A stretch of DNA of 35,054 bases from Eubacteriaceae bacterium (GTDB lineage: Bacteria > Bacillota > Clostridia > Eubacteriales > Anaerofustaceae). The stretch spans positions 1-35,054 of the forward strand of contig WRIY01000027.1 in NCBI GenBank assembly GCA_009782515.1. Direction: 5' to 3'. Below, piece by piece: positions 1 through 7,902 of the stretch. The notes beneath the pieces are model-generated. The model was not told where the DNA came from and ran no database searches. It saw only the letters and a list, made by a program, of their open reading frames with translations. Both the position numbers and the translations under genes were made by a program. Within the stretch, counting starts at the first letter, position 1, and each line of letters starts with the position of its first letter.

Positions 1-60
1 CTCAGCCTCTACAATGGCTATGCTCAAATAAACGCGCAATAACCTGAAAGGGGCATAAAA

Positions 61-582
61 ATGCTTAACTATCGAGAGATACTCCGGTTGCATAGCCTTG
101 GCTATAACAAAACGACTATAGCTGAACGCGCGCAATGCTTGCGAGACTCTGTGAGAACTGTATGCACGCTGGCACAAGAGCATGGGCTGCAATGGCCACT
201 GCCTGAAAGCCTGTCGAACTTCGATATTTAAAAGGCGCTCTATCCAAGCAGGGATTTGAGGGCAAGGCGAGTTCCTGATTACGAGCAAATGCACAAAGAG
301 CTAGCCAAGAAAGGGGTAACCCTTACGCTGCTTTGGTCCGAATATGCTGCGAAGTGTGCTACAGAAGGCAGCGTGCTCTACCAGTACTCGCAGTTTTCGG
401 AAAAGTACCGGGCTTGGGCGCAAAAGACAAAAGCAACAATGCGCATTAGCAGAAAGCCTGGCGATTTTATGGAAGTGGATTTGGCTGGGCAGATGATGCC
501 TGTTTATGATAGCGTTGCAGGACAAGCTGTTGAAGCGCGGGAGTGTATTTTCTTTTGTGTAAATGCTCTTCTTATAGCATAG
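61..582 (+). pseudogene. istA: IS21-family transposase IstA, N-terminal remnant
   Basis: The reading frame opens with ATG at 61 behind a GAAAGGGG ribosome site. It encodes a helix-turn-helix start (YREILRLHSLGYNKTTIAER) typical of IstA. A TAA at 229-231 interrupts the frame, which then continues in phase to a stop at 580-582. The second part ends in the start of the DDE integrase core (FMEVDLAGQ, where the first catalytic Asp of IstA lies). Nothing resembling the remaining ~300 residues, or the partner ATPase IstB, follows. An intact IstA is about 400-500 residues. I read this as a dead, 3'-truncated copy with one nonsense mutation. Family assignment is fairly sure; the exact IS is not. Confidence 0.72.
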
Positions 583-596
583 CAATAACCTTCCGG

Positions 597-753
597 TTAT
601 GATGCCTTATTGGTCGTTGACATCTGGATGCATTTGCTGGGAGTGAATTTGCCTTCAGAAAGCATTGTGACAGCTTCATCTATTAGATTCAAATCATAGC
701 CCCTCTTTTTCATTAGCTTAAGGTCTTTTTAAAAGAGCGATGATGCGAATATT
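597..753 (-). pseudogene. YafQ-like toxin remnant
   Basis: Directly downstream of the antitoxin gene, the minus strand encodes KDLKLMKKRGYDLNLIDEAV followed by TMLSEGK. This is the characteristic first half of YafQ/RelE-superfamily mRNA interferases. The start codon region is out of phase (a stop precedes the KDLK run). After TPSKC the frame ends early at a TAA at 597-599, while a neighbouring frame still carries a DVNDQ...G trace of the usual RDH.L.G block. The catalytic C-terminal half is missing. It is a dead toxin that leaves the adjacent antitoxin orphaned. Confidence 0.6.
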
Positions 754-1032
754 CTATATGCCATCCTCAATATCCTCAAGCAGCTCTGAAAAACTGTTGT
801 ACAGCTTTCTGTCAGGGTTTGCCTTTTGCTGCCTCACTTCATCTAGCGCGCTCAGCGTTGCCGAGTTTGGCGTTTCCAGCTCCATTGGAAAAGGGATCCC
901 ATTTTTTCTTAGCGAAGCTTTTGCAAAAATAATAAACGCTGTTGACATTGTTAGGCCCAGTTCACTGCACAGTTCCTCAAAATCGCGCTTTAGCGCTTCA
1001 TCAATTTGAAAGTGAATATCTGTTTGTCCCAT
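754..1032 (-). CDS. RelB/DinJ-family antitoxin
   Basis: This 92-residue protein has the ribbon-helix-helix start (DIHFQIDEALKRDFEELC), the LGLTMSTAF segment, and the GIPFPMELETPN block of RelB/DinJ antitoxins. The family binds its own promoter as a dimer and neutralises a RelE/YafQ toxin through its C-terminus. The start ATG (1030-1032) lies seven bases after GGAGG, so the start is well supported. The toxin gene immediately downstream is broken, so the protein is probably an orphan antitoxin. It could still act as an autorepressor or neutralise toxins encoded elsewhere. A second, unrelated-in-sequence RelB pair near 24.4 kb is also broken. Confidence 0.85.
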   Translation of the reverse strand: MGQTDIHFQIDEALKRDFEELCSELGLTMSTAFIIFAKASLRKNGIPFPMELETPNSATLSALDEVRQQKANPDRKLYNSFSELLEDIEDGI

Positions 1033-1089
1033 AAGATAGCCTCCGATTTCTATGTTGAAAATATCGCTGCTTGCTTTTGTTTTTTATAG

Positions 1090-1209
1090 TATAACAGATG
1101 AAGTAAAGAAGGCTCGCGGCGAGTTGGCGGAAAACTTCATATCTGAACTTAGGTGGTAGAACGGCTTTGTAATCGAATTTGATGAGCGGCTCTGGTTCAC
1201 CCTTGTTAA
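1090..1209 (+). pseudogene. Serine recombinase C-terminal remnant
   Basis: One plus-strand frame reads EVKKARGELAENFISELRW, a stop at 1157-1159, then NGFVIEFDERLWFTLVNHL. The pattern of a helix, an acidic FDE.LW segment and a 'LV..VTV' strand matches the extreme C-terminus of large serine recombinases (the region normally followed by a FKDGTEI-like strand). Only about 40 residues remain and a stop interrupts them. The AbiEi remnant follows in another frame with no spacer, so this is a deletion or insertion scar. The identification rests on pattern memory and is tentative. Confidence 0.35.
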
Positions 1210-1560
1210 CCACTTACTGACCGTGACCTCATCAACTATACCGTAACAGTTACGACAGGATATAATGCCACACGGTTTAAGGAAGATGGCTTTAAAGTAT
1301 TCACCATAAAACGTGAGTTGCATGAAGTTGGCATTACCCGGCTTTCGGCGATGTTTGGGCATGAGGTTGTCGTTTATGGATTAGAGCGTTCAGTCTGCGA
1401 TTGCCTACGCAGCCGAAACCAGATGGATATCGCCGTAGTGATCGACGCTATTAAACGTTACGCTAACCGTAAAGATAAAAACCTAAACACTCTCATGCAA
1501 ATGGCAGAGACGTTTAATGTTACTAAACTGCTTAGAAGCTATATGGAGGTACTGCTGTGA
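1210..1560 (+). pseudogene. AbiEi-family antitoxin, 5'-truncated
   Basis: From 1210 (just after a TAA at 1207-1209) an open frame encodes the C-terminal ~115 residues of an AbiEi-type antitoxin of type IV toxin-antitoxin systems. The diagnostic blocks are YTVTVTTGYN, VVVYGLERSVCDCLRSRN and IDAIKRYANRKDKNLNTLM, ending in LRSYMEVLL. The roughly 75-residue winged-helix N-terminus is absent. A GTG at 1557-1559 overlapping its stop begins MKTSTQLTERS and then stops, which fits the first codons of the AbiEii nucleotidyltransferase toxin. The toxin body is replaced by the oppositely oriented YhcG remnant. Family call is strong; the gene is not functional. Confidence 0.7.
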
Positions 1561-1582
1561 AAACATCAACCCAACTAACGGA

Positions 1583-2063
1583 GCGCAGTTAATCTGGTAT
1601 TCTTTGCGAGAAACAATTTGTTTCGCTCATCAGAAAGCATAGTGCGCTCAAATAACATACGGTCGATTTGGTGTTCGAGTTCACGCTTTGAATTAGTTTT
1701 TCGGCTTCAAAGAAGCAAGTAAAACTCCCGTGCTTCCTCTGTCTTCACTCTCGACATTATCATTAAATTTTGCGGTCAGTTAATTTCTCGAACCAGCGGT
1801 AGCGAGTTTTTATTTTCTCAGTATGTTTCATAGAATTGCCGCATACGCCAAACATTTGAAGCGGAGAAGCCTTGATGTCCGGACGCTCTGTTTGTATAAA
1901 TTGAGCGAAATCGGAAACGACTAATTTTCCCCCTCCACCATATTTAACCTTGTCGCTGATATAGGCGCTTATTACAGTTGGAGAAGAAACCTGCTCCTCA
2001 GAAGCCTTTGCCAATTTGCGTACAAACATCTAGAATCTCTTCAGCTATTACAGTGCGCAGCAT
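1583..2063 (-). pseudogene. YhcG/DUF1016 PDDEXK nuclease remnant
   Basis: The minus strand starts with ATG at 2063 behind AAAGGCGAG. Pieces of the DUF1016 N-terminal domain then lie in shifting frames: VISAYISDKVKYGGGGKLVV with SDFAQFIQTERPDIK in one frame (1763-2029), then SNVWRMRQFYETY and LVREIN in the next. After that come MSRVKTEEAREFYL and KRELEHQIDRMLFERTMLSD. The conserved order (FSx.NVWRMRQFY, W...H, RELE.QI....YERLLLS) is that of YhcG-family proteins. At least three frameshifts or stops are visible. The C-terminal nuclease domain is absent, cut off where the AbiE remnant begins. Confidence 0.65.
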
Positions 2064-2200
2064 TTTCTACTCGCCTTTAGTTTATGCCGATTAGCTCACC
2101 TTCAAGCTTAAGGCTGTCTTCGCGTGTATGATAGGTTTGTATTCTATAACAATCTCACACGTTCAGCAAGTATGATCAAGTTTATTTCTGAAGTGCTCTT

Positions 2201-2324
2201 TTACTTTATATACCATGTTGTTGTTGTTATGCTTTGGTTAACAGCTATCGATTCACTCCCTGAGTTTTGAGCATACACAAGAGAGCCGATTAGCTGAAAA
2301 CGCAGCGTATTGACAACATTGCTA
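2201..2324 (-). pseudogene. Out-of-frame 3' end of the tail-like gene
   Basis: Immediately beyond the stop at 2325, a neighbouring minus-strand frame is open and reads IDSNVVNTLRFQLIGSLVYA, then QNSGSESIAVNQSI and TTTTWYIK, ending at TAA 2201-2203. Its composition (Ser/Thr/Asn-rich, aromatic ending) matches the upstream protein and the usual C-terminus of tail proteins that carry the WIDGK motif. The simplest reading is a single-base frameshift near 2325-2345 in what was one gene of about 495 codons. A sequencing error would look the same. Confidence 0.45.
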
Positions 2325-3689
2325 TCAATTTGCGATTCTTCTTGTTGCTCCTGATATACTGCCTATTGAAGAGCTTTCCCCAGTGCCTATCTCCTTAGAA
2401 GTGGTGCGCTGTAAGGTTATTTGGTATATCGCCTTGCCATCAATCCATTTTATTCCAGTGTCTTGTTCCTTCGTCGAATAGCTTCTGTTGACAGCATTGC
2501 TGACAGCAAGTACTCCTTCTATGTTTCTATCAATAACTCCATTACGGGCTATTGCTGTTCTTTTATTTGTAAAAATCCTGCTGCCTGGATCTATGTAAAA
2601 TGAGTCTACGGTTTGCAAAGTGTTTCCACCCCTGCTAAGAGTTACTGTTGGCGAGTCAATTATTATAGTTGAAGAGCTAAGTGCCTTTATCTGTCCCCCA
2701 TACCCAGTTATACTGCATGTACCAGTAATAGTTAATACAGAGCAATTTACACTAACCCCTGCTTTAATGTTGTATCCTACCTCTGAAGCCATGCTTAGTG
2801 ATTGCATGTATACACTTGCATTGTATAGCGTGATGCCATCATAATCACCATACTTATCACGGCTATCAGTTGTCTTTATAGCAGTAAGTGGGTAAGTGTA
2901 CGCTATTGAGGCGCAAGATTTATGAATAATGGGGCCTCTAGCATTAACAGACCTGCTATATGTGCCTGAACCAACGTAGTTAGAATCAATCGAGCCGGCG
3001 TCAAGTGTAGCAGCCCAATTGTATGTTCCAACAAAGTTGGCTGAAAATGTGCCGTTTACAAACATAGGCACAGAAGTTTCAACCCATCTGTTTTTTGACA
3101 AATCGAGATTACCCAAAAAAATTATTTCCGTATTGGCATCGCCATTCGAAATTGTTATGCCCCCTAAGTTGCTAATGCTTGGCTCAGCTTCATATACTAT
3201 TGGGTTGTATTCTCCGCAAACCCGCCAATATGCAGGTGCTTCTATATCTGGTAATTCGCCATTGTTGGGTTTCACACATACATAAGTGAGGTTGTTGAAT
3301 TCGACAGTGTTTCCTAATTCATAGTATGCACTCTCTGAATACAGCCCATTAGTTGGCGCAGCAATATTTACATGCTTCCATGGAGTTGCCATTGACCCTG
3401 TAGGAGTGGTGCCACGCCCATCAGCAACCCTCTCGTAAACGCGGCCCTGGTATGTACACTTGTCTCCAACAATATAGTCTATGGTGGAGCTGTACACTTT
3501 TATTTTTGAAATTCCAGATTGGTATGCTGGAGTTTGGTATTTATTAATCTCAAGCGTAAAGCTACTATTGTTTTGCCTTAATTCCAAAGCTTTCTCTATG
3601 CTCTGAAAGCTTCTATCCCTGCTCTGGCCTAATGGTGTATATTTTGTATCGTGGCCATCGGCTGTTGCTATATAAACAGTTTCAATCAT
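2325..3689 (-). CDS. Phage-tail-like protein with CBM5/12-like repeats
   Basis: The product is 454 residues from the ATG at 3689, chosen because AAAGGA lies eight bases upstream. The open frame extends to 3866 but lacks such a site. There is no signal peptide. Residues ~65-160 contain two chitin-binding-like (CBM5/12-type) modules: YIVGDKCTYQGRVYERVAD followed by PWKHVN, and YYELGNTVEFNNLTYVCVK followed by YWRVCG. The rest is beta-rich and repetitive, suggesting a fibre or beta-helix. KWIDGKAIYQITL near the end is a motif I associate with phage or tailocin tail proteins. The last ~40 codons appear displaced to another frame (see next entry). It may be a prophage relic; the host-binding role is inferred. 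Confidence 0.55.
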   Translation of the reverse strand: MIETVYIATADGHDTKYTPLGQSRDRSFQSIEKALELRQNNSSFTLEINKYQTPAYQSGISKIKVYSSTIDYIVGDKCTYQGRVYERVADGRGTTPTGSMATPWKHVNIAAPTNGLYSESAYYELGNTVEFNNLTYVCVKPNNGELPDIEAPAYWRVCGEYNPIVYEAEPSISNLGGITISNGDANTEIIFLGNLDLSKNRWVETSVPMFVNGTFSANFVGTYNWAATLDAGSIDSNYVGSGTYSRSVNARGPIIHKSCASIAYTYPLTAIKTTDSRDKYGDYDGITLYNASVYMQSLSMASEVGYNIKAGVSVNCSVLTITGTCSITGYGGQIKALSSSTIIIDSPTVTLSRGGNTLQTVDSFYIDPGSRIFTNKRTAIARNGVIDRNIEGVLAVSNAVNRSYSTKEQDTGIKWIDGKAIYQITLQRTTSKEIGTGESSSIGSISGATRRIAN

Positions 3690-3960
3690 TTGAATTGTCC
3701 TTTCGAACTTATAATCATATTTTACAAGGTTGTGCATTGATTGGACATTACTGTCAGCTAACGCGCAAGCAAACATCTCGAGTCTATGTAAAATATATGA
3801 TTTCTTCTGCGCGCAAAATGCCTGCTCTCGAAAAAGCCCTTGATACAGCGATTGTATGGGCATCATTGTAGCAAATTATGGATATAAAAAAAGCGAATTA
3901 TCGTTCTTGATTCATCAACCGTAGCAAACGGGCTTTACTCTCTATGCAATTAAGATCTAC

Positions 3961-4620
3961 GAGCGCCCTTCAGTAACCAGCAGAACTATTTTGGACCTCT
4001 ACTGCCGCAACCCGCTCCATTGCGACTAGCTGTATGAGCATGTGCCTTATCTGGAGAAGCTCATACATGCACTCGTTTGTGCAGCGATCCCAGCTCCAGA
4101 CATGCTCCATCCCGTGAAAACTTTTTTGGATTAAGAAGGTCTCCTCAATCAACCATGCTGGGCCTATTGCCGGCGCGCTCCTCGCTTTGTGATAAAAAGA
4201 TTGTGTTGTTGGCAAAGCCGGGAGGCGCTTGGCTGCAGTGGAAGAGTTGGCTCGAAGCGCTCAGCGCCGGCTCTGTCCCTGCACTGGCGCTCAATCGTTG
4301 CTGTAGTGTCTTTGTGTCTGATTATGCACTATAGCCGTAATGCTCTATCTCGTCTATGGCTGGCCTTGAAACATACAAAGCATCCATTAAGAGCTCAAAC
4401 TGCTCGCCAGGATAATAGAAAGCAAGGCATGCAAGCATTTTCTCAAGCGTTGAAAGCTCGCACTCTTCCTTGCCATCGCCGTCTGAGCCCCTCATTTGGA
4501 CTGAAAACAGGCTTATTGCCATCCCGCCAATTATCAGCTTTGCCTCCAGCACGCTGTGATAGTATTCTGTCCATTCCTGTTTTCCATTCTTTTCGTTGTG
4601 CACTTTCGCTATCTTCATAA
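3961..4620 (-). pseudogene. IS4-like DDE transposase remnant
   Basis: Two minus-strand pieces belong together. The upstream one (4322-4618) reads YYHSVLEAKLIIGGMAISL, then ECELSTLEKMLACLAFYYPG and LLMDALYVSRPAIDE. That corresponds to the middle of a transposase family with 'VLEAKL....ISL.TE....DCEL' and 'L.DGLY....VF'. The downstream one (3970-4215) reads FHGMEHVWSWDRCTNECMYE then LLQIRHMLIQL, matching the usual 'G.NLEH.FSRD..A....Y.LLQIAH...QL' C-terminus. The ~110 bases between are out of frame, and the N-terminal third is missing. Inactive; family name approximate. Confidence 0.55.
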
Positions 4621-4752
4621 TTTTCCTAAGGGCGATGTTTTAGCTGCCTCATAAGGGATTTGTTTTCTCAAAGCCCCTCCGAATTTGATCAGCAGCCCAA
4701 TAGCTGCGTATATGGCATCGGCCTTGCGAAATCGAGAAACATACAACAAAGG

Positions 4753-4789
4753 AGCGCCAAGTAGAGAATTGGCTCTCTGTCTTGGCGCT
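4753..4789 (-). terminator. Terminator of the downstream URO-D paralogue
   Basis: An imperfect hairpin with arms AGCGCCAAG and CTTGGCGCT (4753-4761 and 4781-4789) and an inner AGAGA/TCTCT pairing lies 40 bases past the stop at 4830. On the minus strand it is followed by the T-rich run CCTTTGTTGT. It fits a rho-independent terminator. Confidence 0.6.
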
Positions 4790-4829
4790 CATAGGGACTT
4801 TTGCCATAACCCCTCTTTAATTGAATCTT

Positions 4830-5897
4830 TTACTTGTTATAGAACTCAAAGCCATATGTATCGACTTCGGTTGTAATCCAAGTATTAATCTGTGCAGCAA
4901 TGTCCATTTCATCAGATCTGCCAAGGTATCCGCCAAGGAATGCATAAGCTCCTCCAGGGGCAAGCTTGTCAATAACTCCGCGGGTGAACTCTCTGACATA
5001 TTCCTCTGAAACCTGGTTGTAGTTTATGTCAGGAACAAAGTCAAAGCCTCCTACTATAACAAGCCTGTTGTTAAACTTGGCTTTTACAGCAAGCAGATCA
5101 TTTGTTACCTGGGCTGGATCCCAATAGCGAACCCCTACTTCAAAGTAGTCATCCATATAGATCTCGCATTTGCCGCAATCATGGAAGTGCACCGGAAGGT
5201 TCCGATCGCGAGCCTCTGCGCCATAGTTCATGTATGTCGGAAGCAATGTTTTTCTGAATGTCTCCAGCGACACGAAAGGCGCATACTTGGAGGCATTGTC
5301 ATCGCCCATGCTGTATATGTCAGGCTTAATTGCTTCTATTGCGCGTTTTCTGTATGGTTCATAGAATTTTTGAAGCCAGTCAAACATCTCACAGCAAATT
5401 TCAGGCTCTTCCACTAATGCTATCAAGCCTTCAGTGAAGCCCATGAGGCTGGTTATGAAGCCGAATGGGCCATCGCCCATGCCAAAGCTGACTGCCTGCT
5501 GCTCTCTGTCGATAGGCTCAAGCGCTGCTTTTGCCAGAGCTTCCCAGTCATACTCATCCGGATCCATAGCAATTTCGGGCCTTTTGACAATCGTATCCCA
5601 TTTTGTGATGTCATCCAAAATGAAGTTGTCCGGCTCTGGCAGGCCAGCGAAATTAGTCTCTGCGTTTGTAACGAATGGGACGCCCCACATGTTGGTAAAC
5701 GAAGCTGGAGGGCCGCTTGCTCCCGGTTCTGGCCTTCTAAAGAAGATTGGCAGCATTGCGCCTCTCGTTGGATCGCGCAACGTTTTTGTTCCTGATGGAG
5801 GCCATGCGCCGCCCATGGTGTAGCATGGAACATAATCTGGCATTTCGCCTCGGCCTAGCCTAAGCCAATTTTCTTTAGGCGTAAGTGTTGTTGCCAT
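4830..5897 (-). CDS. URO-D family protein, corrinoid-methyltransferase-like
   Basis: The 355-residue product belongs to the uroporphyrinogen decarboxylase superfamily, which also contains MtaA/MtbA/CmuA corrinoid:CoM methyltransferases. Close relatives in Eubacteriales are often labelled veratrol-corrinoid protein methyltransferase. Visible marks are NWLRLGRGEMPDYVP at the start, GFTEGLIALVEEPE in the middle, and HFHDCGKCE near residue 240, a likely zinc site. The classical third zinc Cys near the C-terminus of MtaA-like enzymes is not seen, so the ligands may all come from HxCGxC. GGAAGG precedes the ATG. A strong terminator separates it from its paralogue upstream. No corrinoid protein or activase gene is nearby, so demethylase activity is only inferred. 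Confidence 0.8.
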   Translation of the reverse strand: MATTLTPKENWLRLGRGEMPDYVPCYTMGGAWPPSGTKTLRDPTRGAMLPIFFRRPEPGASGPPASFTNMWGVPFVTNAETNFAGLPEPDNFILDDITKWDTIVKRPEIAMDPDEYDWEALAKAALEPIDREQQAVSFGMGDGPFGFITSLMGFTEGLIALVEEPEICCEMFDWLQKFYEPYRKRAIEAIKPDIYSMGDDNASKYAPFVSLETFRKTLLPTYMNYGAEARDRNLPVHFHDCGKCEIYMDDYFEVGVRYWDPAQVTNDLLAVKAKFNNRLVIVGGFDFVPDINYNQVSEEYVREFTRGVIDKLAPGGAYAFLGGYLGRSDEMDIAAQINTWITTEVDTYGFEFYNK

Positions 5898-5937
5898 TTT
5901 TTTTACCTTCCTTGTTAATTTTTTTAAGCTAGCATTA

Positions 5938-5968
5938 TAAAAAACGAACCGAGCAAATGCCCGGCTCG
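5938..5968 (-). terminator. Strong terminator between the URO-D paralogues
   Basis: On the minus strand a 10-bp stem (CGAGCCGGGC pairing with GCTCGGTTCG, two G-T pairs) is followed by six T. It begins a few bases after the stop at 5976. It should end most transcription before the second URO-D gene, unless read-through is intended. Confidence 0.75.
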
Positions 5969-5975
5969 CCTAGCT

Positions 5976-7058
5976 TCAGTCGTAGAATGTATATCCGTAT
6001 GAATCAACTTCCTCGTTAATCCATGTGTTTATCTGTGCTGCAATTTCCTGTTCGTCAGATCTTCCGAGGTATCCGCCGAGGAATGCATAGCCGCCATCTT
6101 GGGCAAATGTGTCAAAGGTGTCGCGAACCTTTTGCTTCATCTCCTCTTCGGTAACTTGGTTGTAGTTGACATCTGGCACAAAGTCGAAAGCTCCGGCTAT
6201 TGCAAGCTTGCCTTTGAAATCGGCCTTCACCTGCAACAGATCATTTGAGGTTTGCGCCGGATCCCATACCTTAACTCCAATATCAACGTAGTCAGCCATG
6301 AAGTCTTCACACCTGCCGCAGTTGTGGAATATAATCGGGATTTCCCTCTCAGCAGCGATCTTCGCATATCGGGCGTAAATCGGCTTAAAGATATCCTTGA
6401 ATACGCTCAGTGAGAAGAATGGGGCATACTTTGCAGCTGTATCGTCCAGCATGTAGACAAAATCAGGCTTGTAGTGGTCAAGTATTGGCTGAATCCATGG
6501 CTCATAGAAATCTGCCATCCAGTTGAGAAGCTCTTTGCATGCTTCCGGCTCTTCTACCAGCGCTACCAGCCCTTCAGTGAATCCCATAAATCCCATCAGA
6601 GCTTGGAACGGGCCATTGCCTATCATTGAGACAACGCCGATGTTCTCGCGGTCGATGTGTTTTACGCCCTCAACCGACATTGTTGCCCAATCTTTGGTTT
6701 CAGGGCCGTCAATAACTGGCTTGACGATAACTTGATCCCATTTAGTAACGTCTTCGAGTATGAATTCGTTCGGCTTGGGCAAGCCTTGCCAGTTGGTTTC
6801 AGCATTCGCTTGGTATGGCACGCCCCACATGTCTTTGTATTCTGTTGGCCTTCCGAATGGGGTTAGGGGGACTCCCTCCTCCGGCGGGGATGGAGGCGGG
6901 CCAATCATTGGGCCGCCCATTAGCGCAGGGGGCCTGTCCGTTCTCTTGCCGCTTGGCGGCCAGATACCGCCCATTGTCCAGTTAGGGATATAATCAGGAA
7001 CTTCGCCAGCGCATAGCTTGATGAAGTTGTCCTTTGGGGATAGCTTTAGTTTAGCCAT
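5976..7058 (-). CDS. URO-D family protein, paralogue of its neighbour
   Basis: This is a 360-residue protein, clearly related along its whole length to the product of 4830-5897. Both have KxNWL/NFIKL...GE.PDY.P at the start, the TMGG.WPPSG motif and GFTEGLVALVEEPE. They also share H(N/D)CG(R/K)C near residue 240, DFVPDINYNQV/DFVPDVNYNQV, and YAFLGGYLGRSDE near the end. The ATG at 7058 is chosen over upstream ATGs because GGAGG stands five to six bases before it and homology to the paralogue starts there. It probably acts in anaerobic methyl transfer from methoxylated or methylated compounds to a corrinoid protein. That role comes from family knowledge, and the substrate is unknown. The pair looks like a tandem duplication that has since diverged. 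Confidence 0.8.
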   Translation of the reverse strand: MAKLKLSPKDNFIKLCAGEVPDYIPNWTMGGIWPPSGKRTDRPPALMGGPMIGPPPSPPEEGVPLTPFGRPTEYKDMWGVPYQANAETNWQGLPKPNEFILEDVTKWDQVIVKPVIDGPETKDWATMSVEGVKHIDRENIGVVSMIGNGPFQALMGFMGFTEGLVALVEEPEACKELLNWMADFYEPWIQPILDHYKPDFVYMLDDTAAKYAPFFSLSVFKDIFKPIYARYAKIAAEREIPIIFHNCGRCEDFMADYVDIGVKVWDPAQTSNDLLQVKADFKGKLAIAGAFDFVPDVNYNQVTEEEMKQKVRDTFDTFAQDGGYAFLGGYLGRSDEQEIAAQINTWINEEVDSYGYTFYD

Positions 7059-7085
7059 AAAATCCTCCAAGGTATTTATGTATCT

Positions 7086-7113
7086 ATTATACACTAAAAT
7101 CAAGATGTGAAAA
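7086..7113 (-). promoter_or_regulatory. Candidate promoter of the URO-D gene
   Basis: Minus-strand TATAAT at 7086-7091 lies 28 bases before the start codon. TTTTCA is a weak -35 sixteen bases further upstream. The -10 box is perfect; the -35 is poor, so an activator may be needed. Confidence 0.4.
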
Positions 7114-7368
7114 GATTGCAATTTTCTCAAAAATATAACAGTGAACAATAGCATTGGACAAGAAAGCATAGGCTCGGCCAGTGGTGGAGTTTTTTATGCA
7201 CATGAGCGGGAGCGAAAACGGCCGCTAAAGCATGCAGGAGATTTTTGCACTGCTATTTGCTTCAGATATCAAAGCTAAGCTTTGCAGAGGCTTAATACTC
7301 GGATTTTTGATGTATTCTTGAGTAAAGGAACTTCCGTGCCTCCTTTCGCGAATTTGCACAACAAGAAA
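7092..7368. other. Intergenic stretch without a recognised gene
   Basis: No frame here has coding character and no RNA structure was recognised. It separates the divergent URO-D gene and the barrel-fold gene. Confidence 0.5.
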
Positions 7369-7409
7369 GCCCCCGGCCGCTCTCGAATGAATTGAGAATG
7401 GCCGGAGGC
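7369..7409. repeat. GC-rich inverted repeat upstream of the barrel-fold gene
   Basis: The arms GCCCCCGGCC (7369-7378) and GGCCGGAGGC (7400-7409) pair with one mismatch, and an inner CTCTC/GAGA pairing shortens the loop. There is no long T run on either side (minus-strand flank CTTTCTTG). It could be a minus-strand terminator or a leader hairpin for the gene that starts at 7469. Confidence 0.45.
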
Positions 7410-7468
7410 TAAATTGGCGCTTGTTTTATGGTATTATCCCTAATAAGAACGAGGAAAGGGATTTGAGC

Positions 7469-7816
7469 ATGTTTAACGAGATTTGCATATACGAAGCAAA
7501 GATAGATAAGCAGGACGAGATAGAAGCGTTAATGAAAGAGGTCGCCGAGTTTTATTTAGCGCAACCCGGCGTTATCGACGTCAAGTACATAAAACGAACG
7601 CACCGCCAGGAAGATTTCAACGCTGTCAAGGAGGGCAAGCCTCCCATAAGGCTTACCCGGTATGTTGGGAAAGTTACCTACATGCTATATCTGTCCGTTG
7701 AAAATGAGGATGTACACGCGAGTCTTTGTAAACCCGGATTAGAGAAGTTTTACAAGAGGTGGAACCGCTGCCTGACGACGATGCCGAAGATATATCTTGG
7801 CGAAAATATTGTATAG
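7469..7816 (+). CDS. Small dimeric alpha-beta-barrel-like protein
   Basis: The protein has 115 residues. The ATG at 7469 (rather than the in-frame ATG at 7421) is preceded at good distance by GAGGAAAGGGA. The strand-helix pattern FNEICIYEAKID, then a helix ending in YLAQPGVIDVKYIKRTHR, recalls antibiotic-biosynthesis-monooxygenase (ABM)/ferredoxin-like barrels, where two such subunits form a barrel. The C-terminus (YKRWNRCLTTMPKIYLGENI) is distinctive but not tied by me to a known function. A GyrI-like regulator gene follows at 8198, so a role in sensing or detoxifying small molecules is possible. That link is conjecture. Confidence 0.6.
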   Translation: MFNEICIYEAKIDKQDEIEALMKEVAEFYLAQPGVIDVKYIKRTHRQEDFNAVKEGKPPIRLTRYVGKVTYMLYLSVENEDVHASLCKPGLEKFYKRWNRCLTTMPKIYLGENIV

Positions 7817-7902
7817 CCGCCTATGCCATCCTTCCTGATAATGATAGGTATCCTGCTGGATAAATCCGAATTGCATAAAGGCCAGAAGCAGCTATGTTTT
7901 AG

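Noticed and set aside
4189-4620. 143-residue plus-strand frame
   Set aside because: It is antisense to the transposase remnant, which shows clear family patterns on the minus strand.
7369-7409. GC-rich repeat as a CRISPR or REP unit
   Set aside because: Only one copy was seen in the window, with no spacer-like periodicity.
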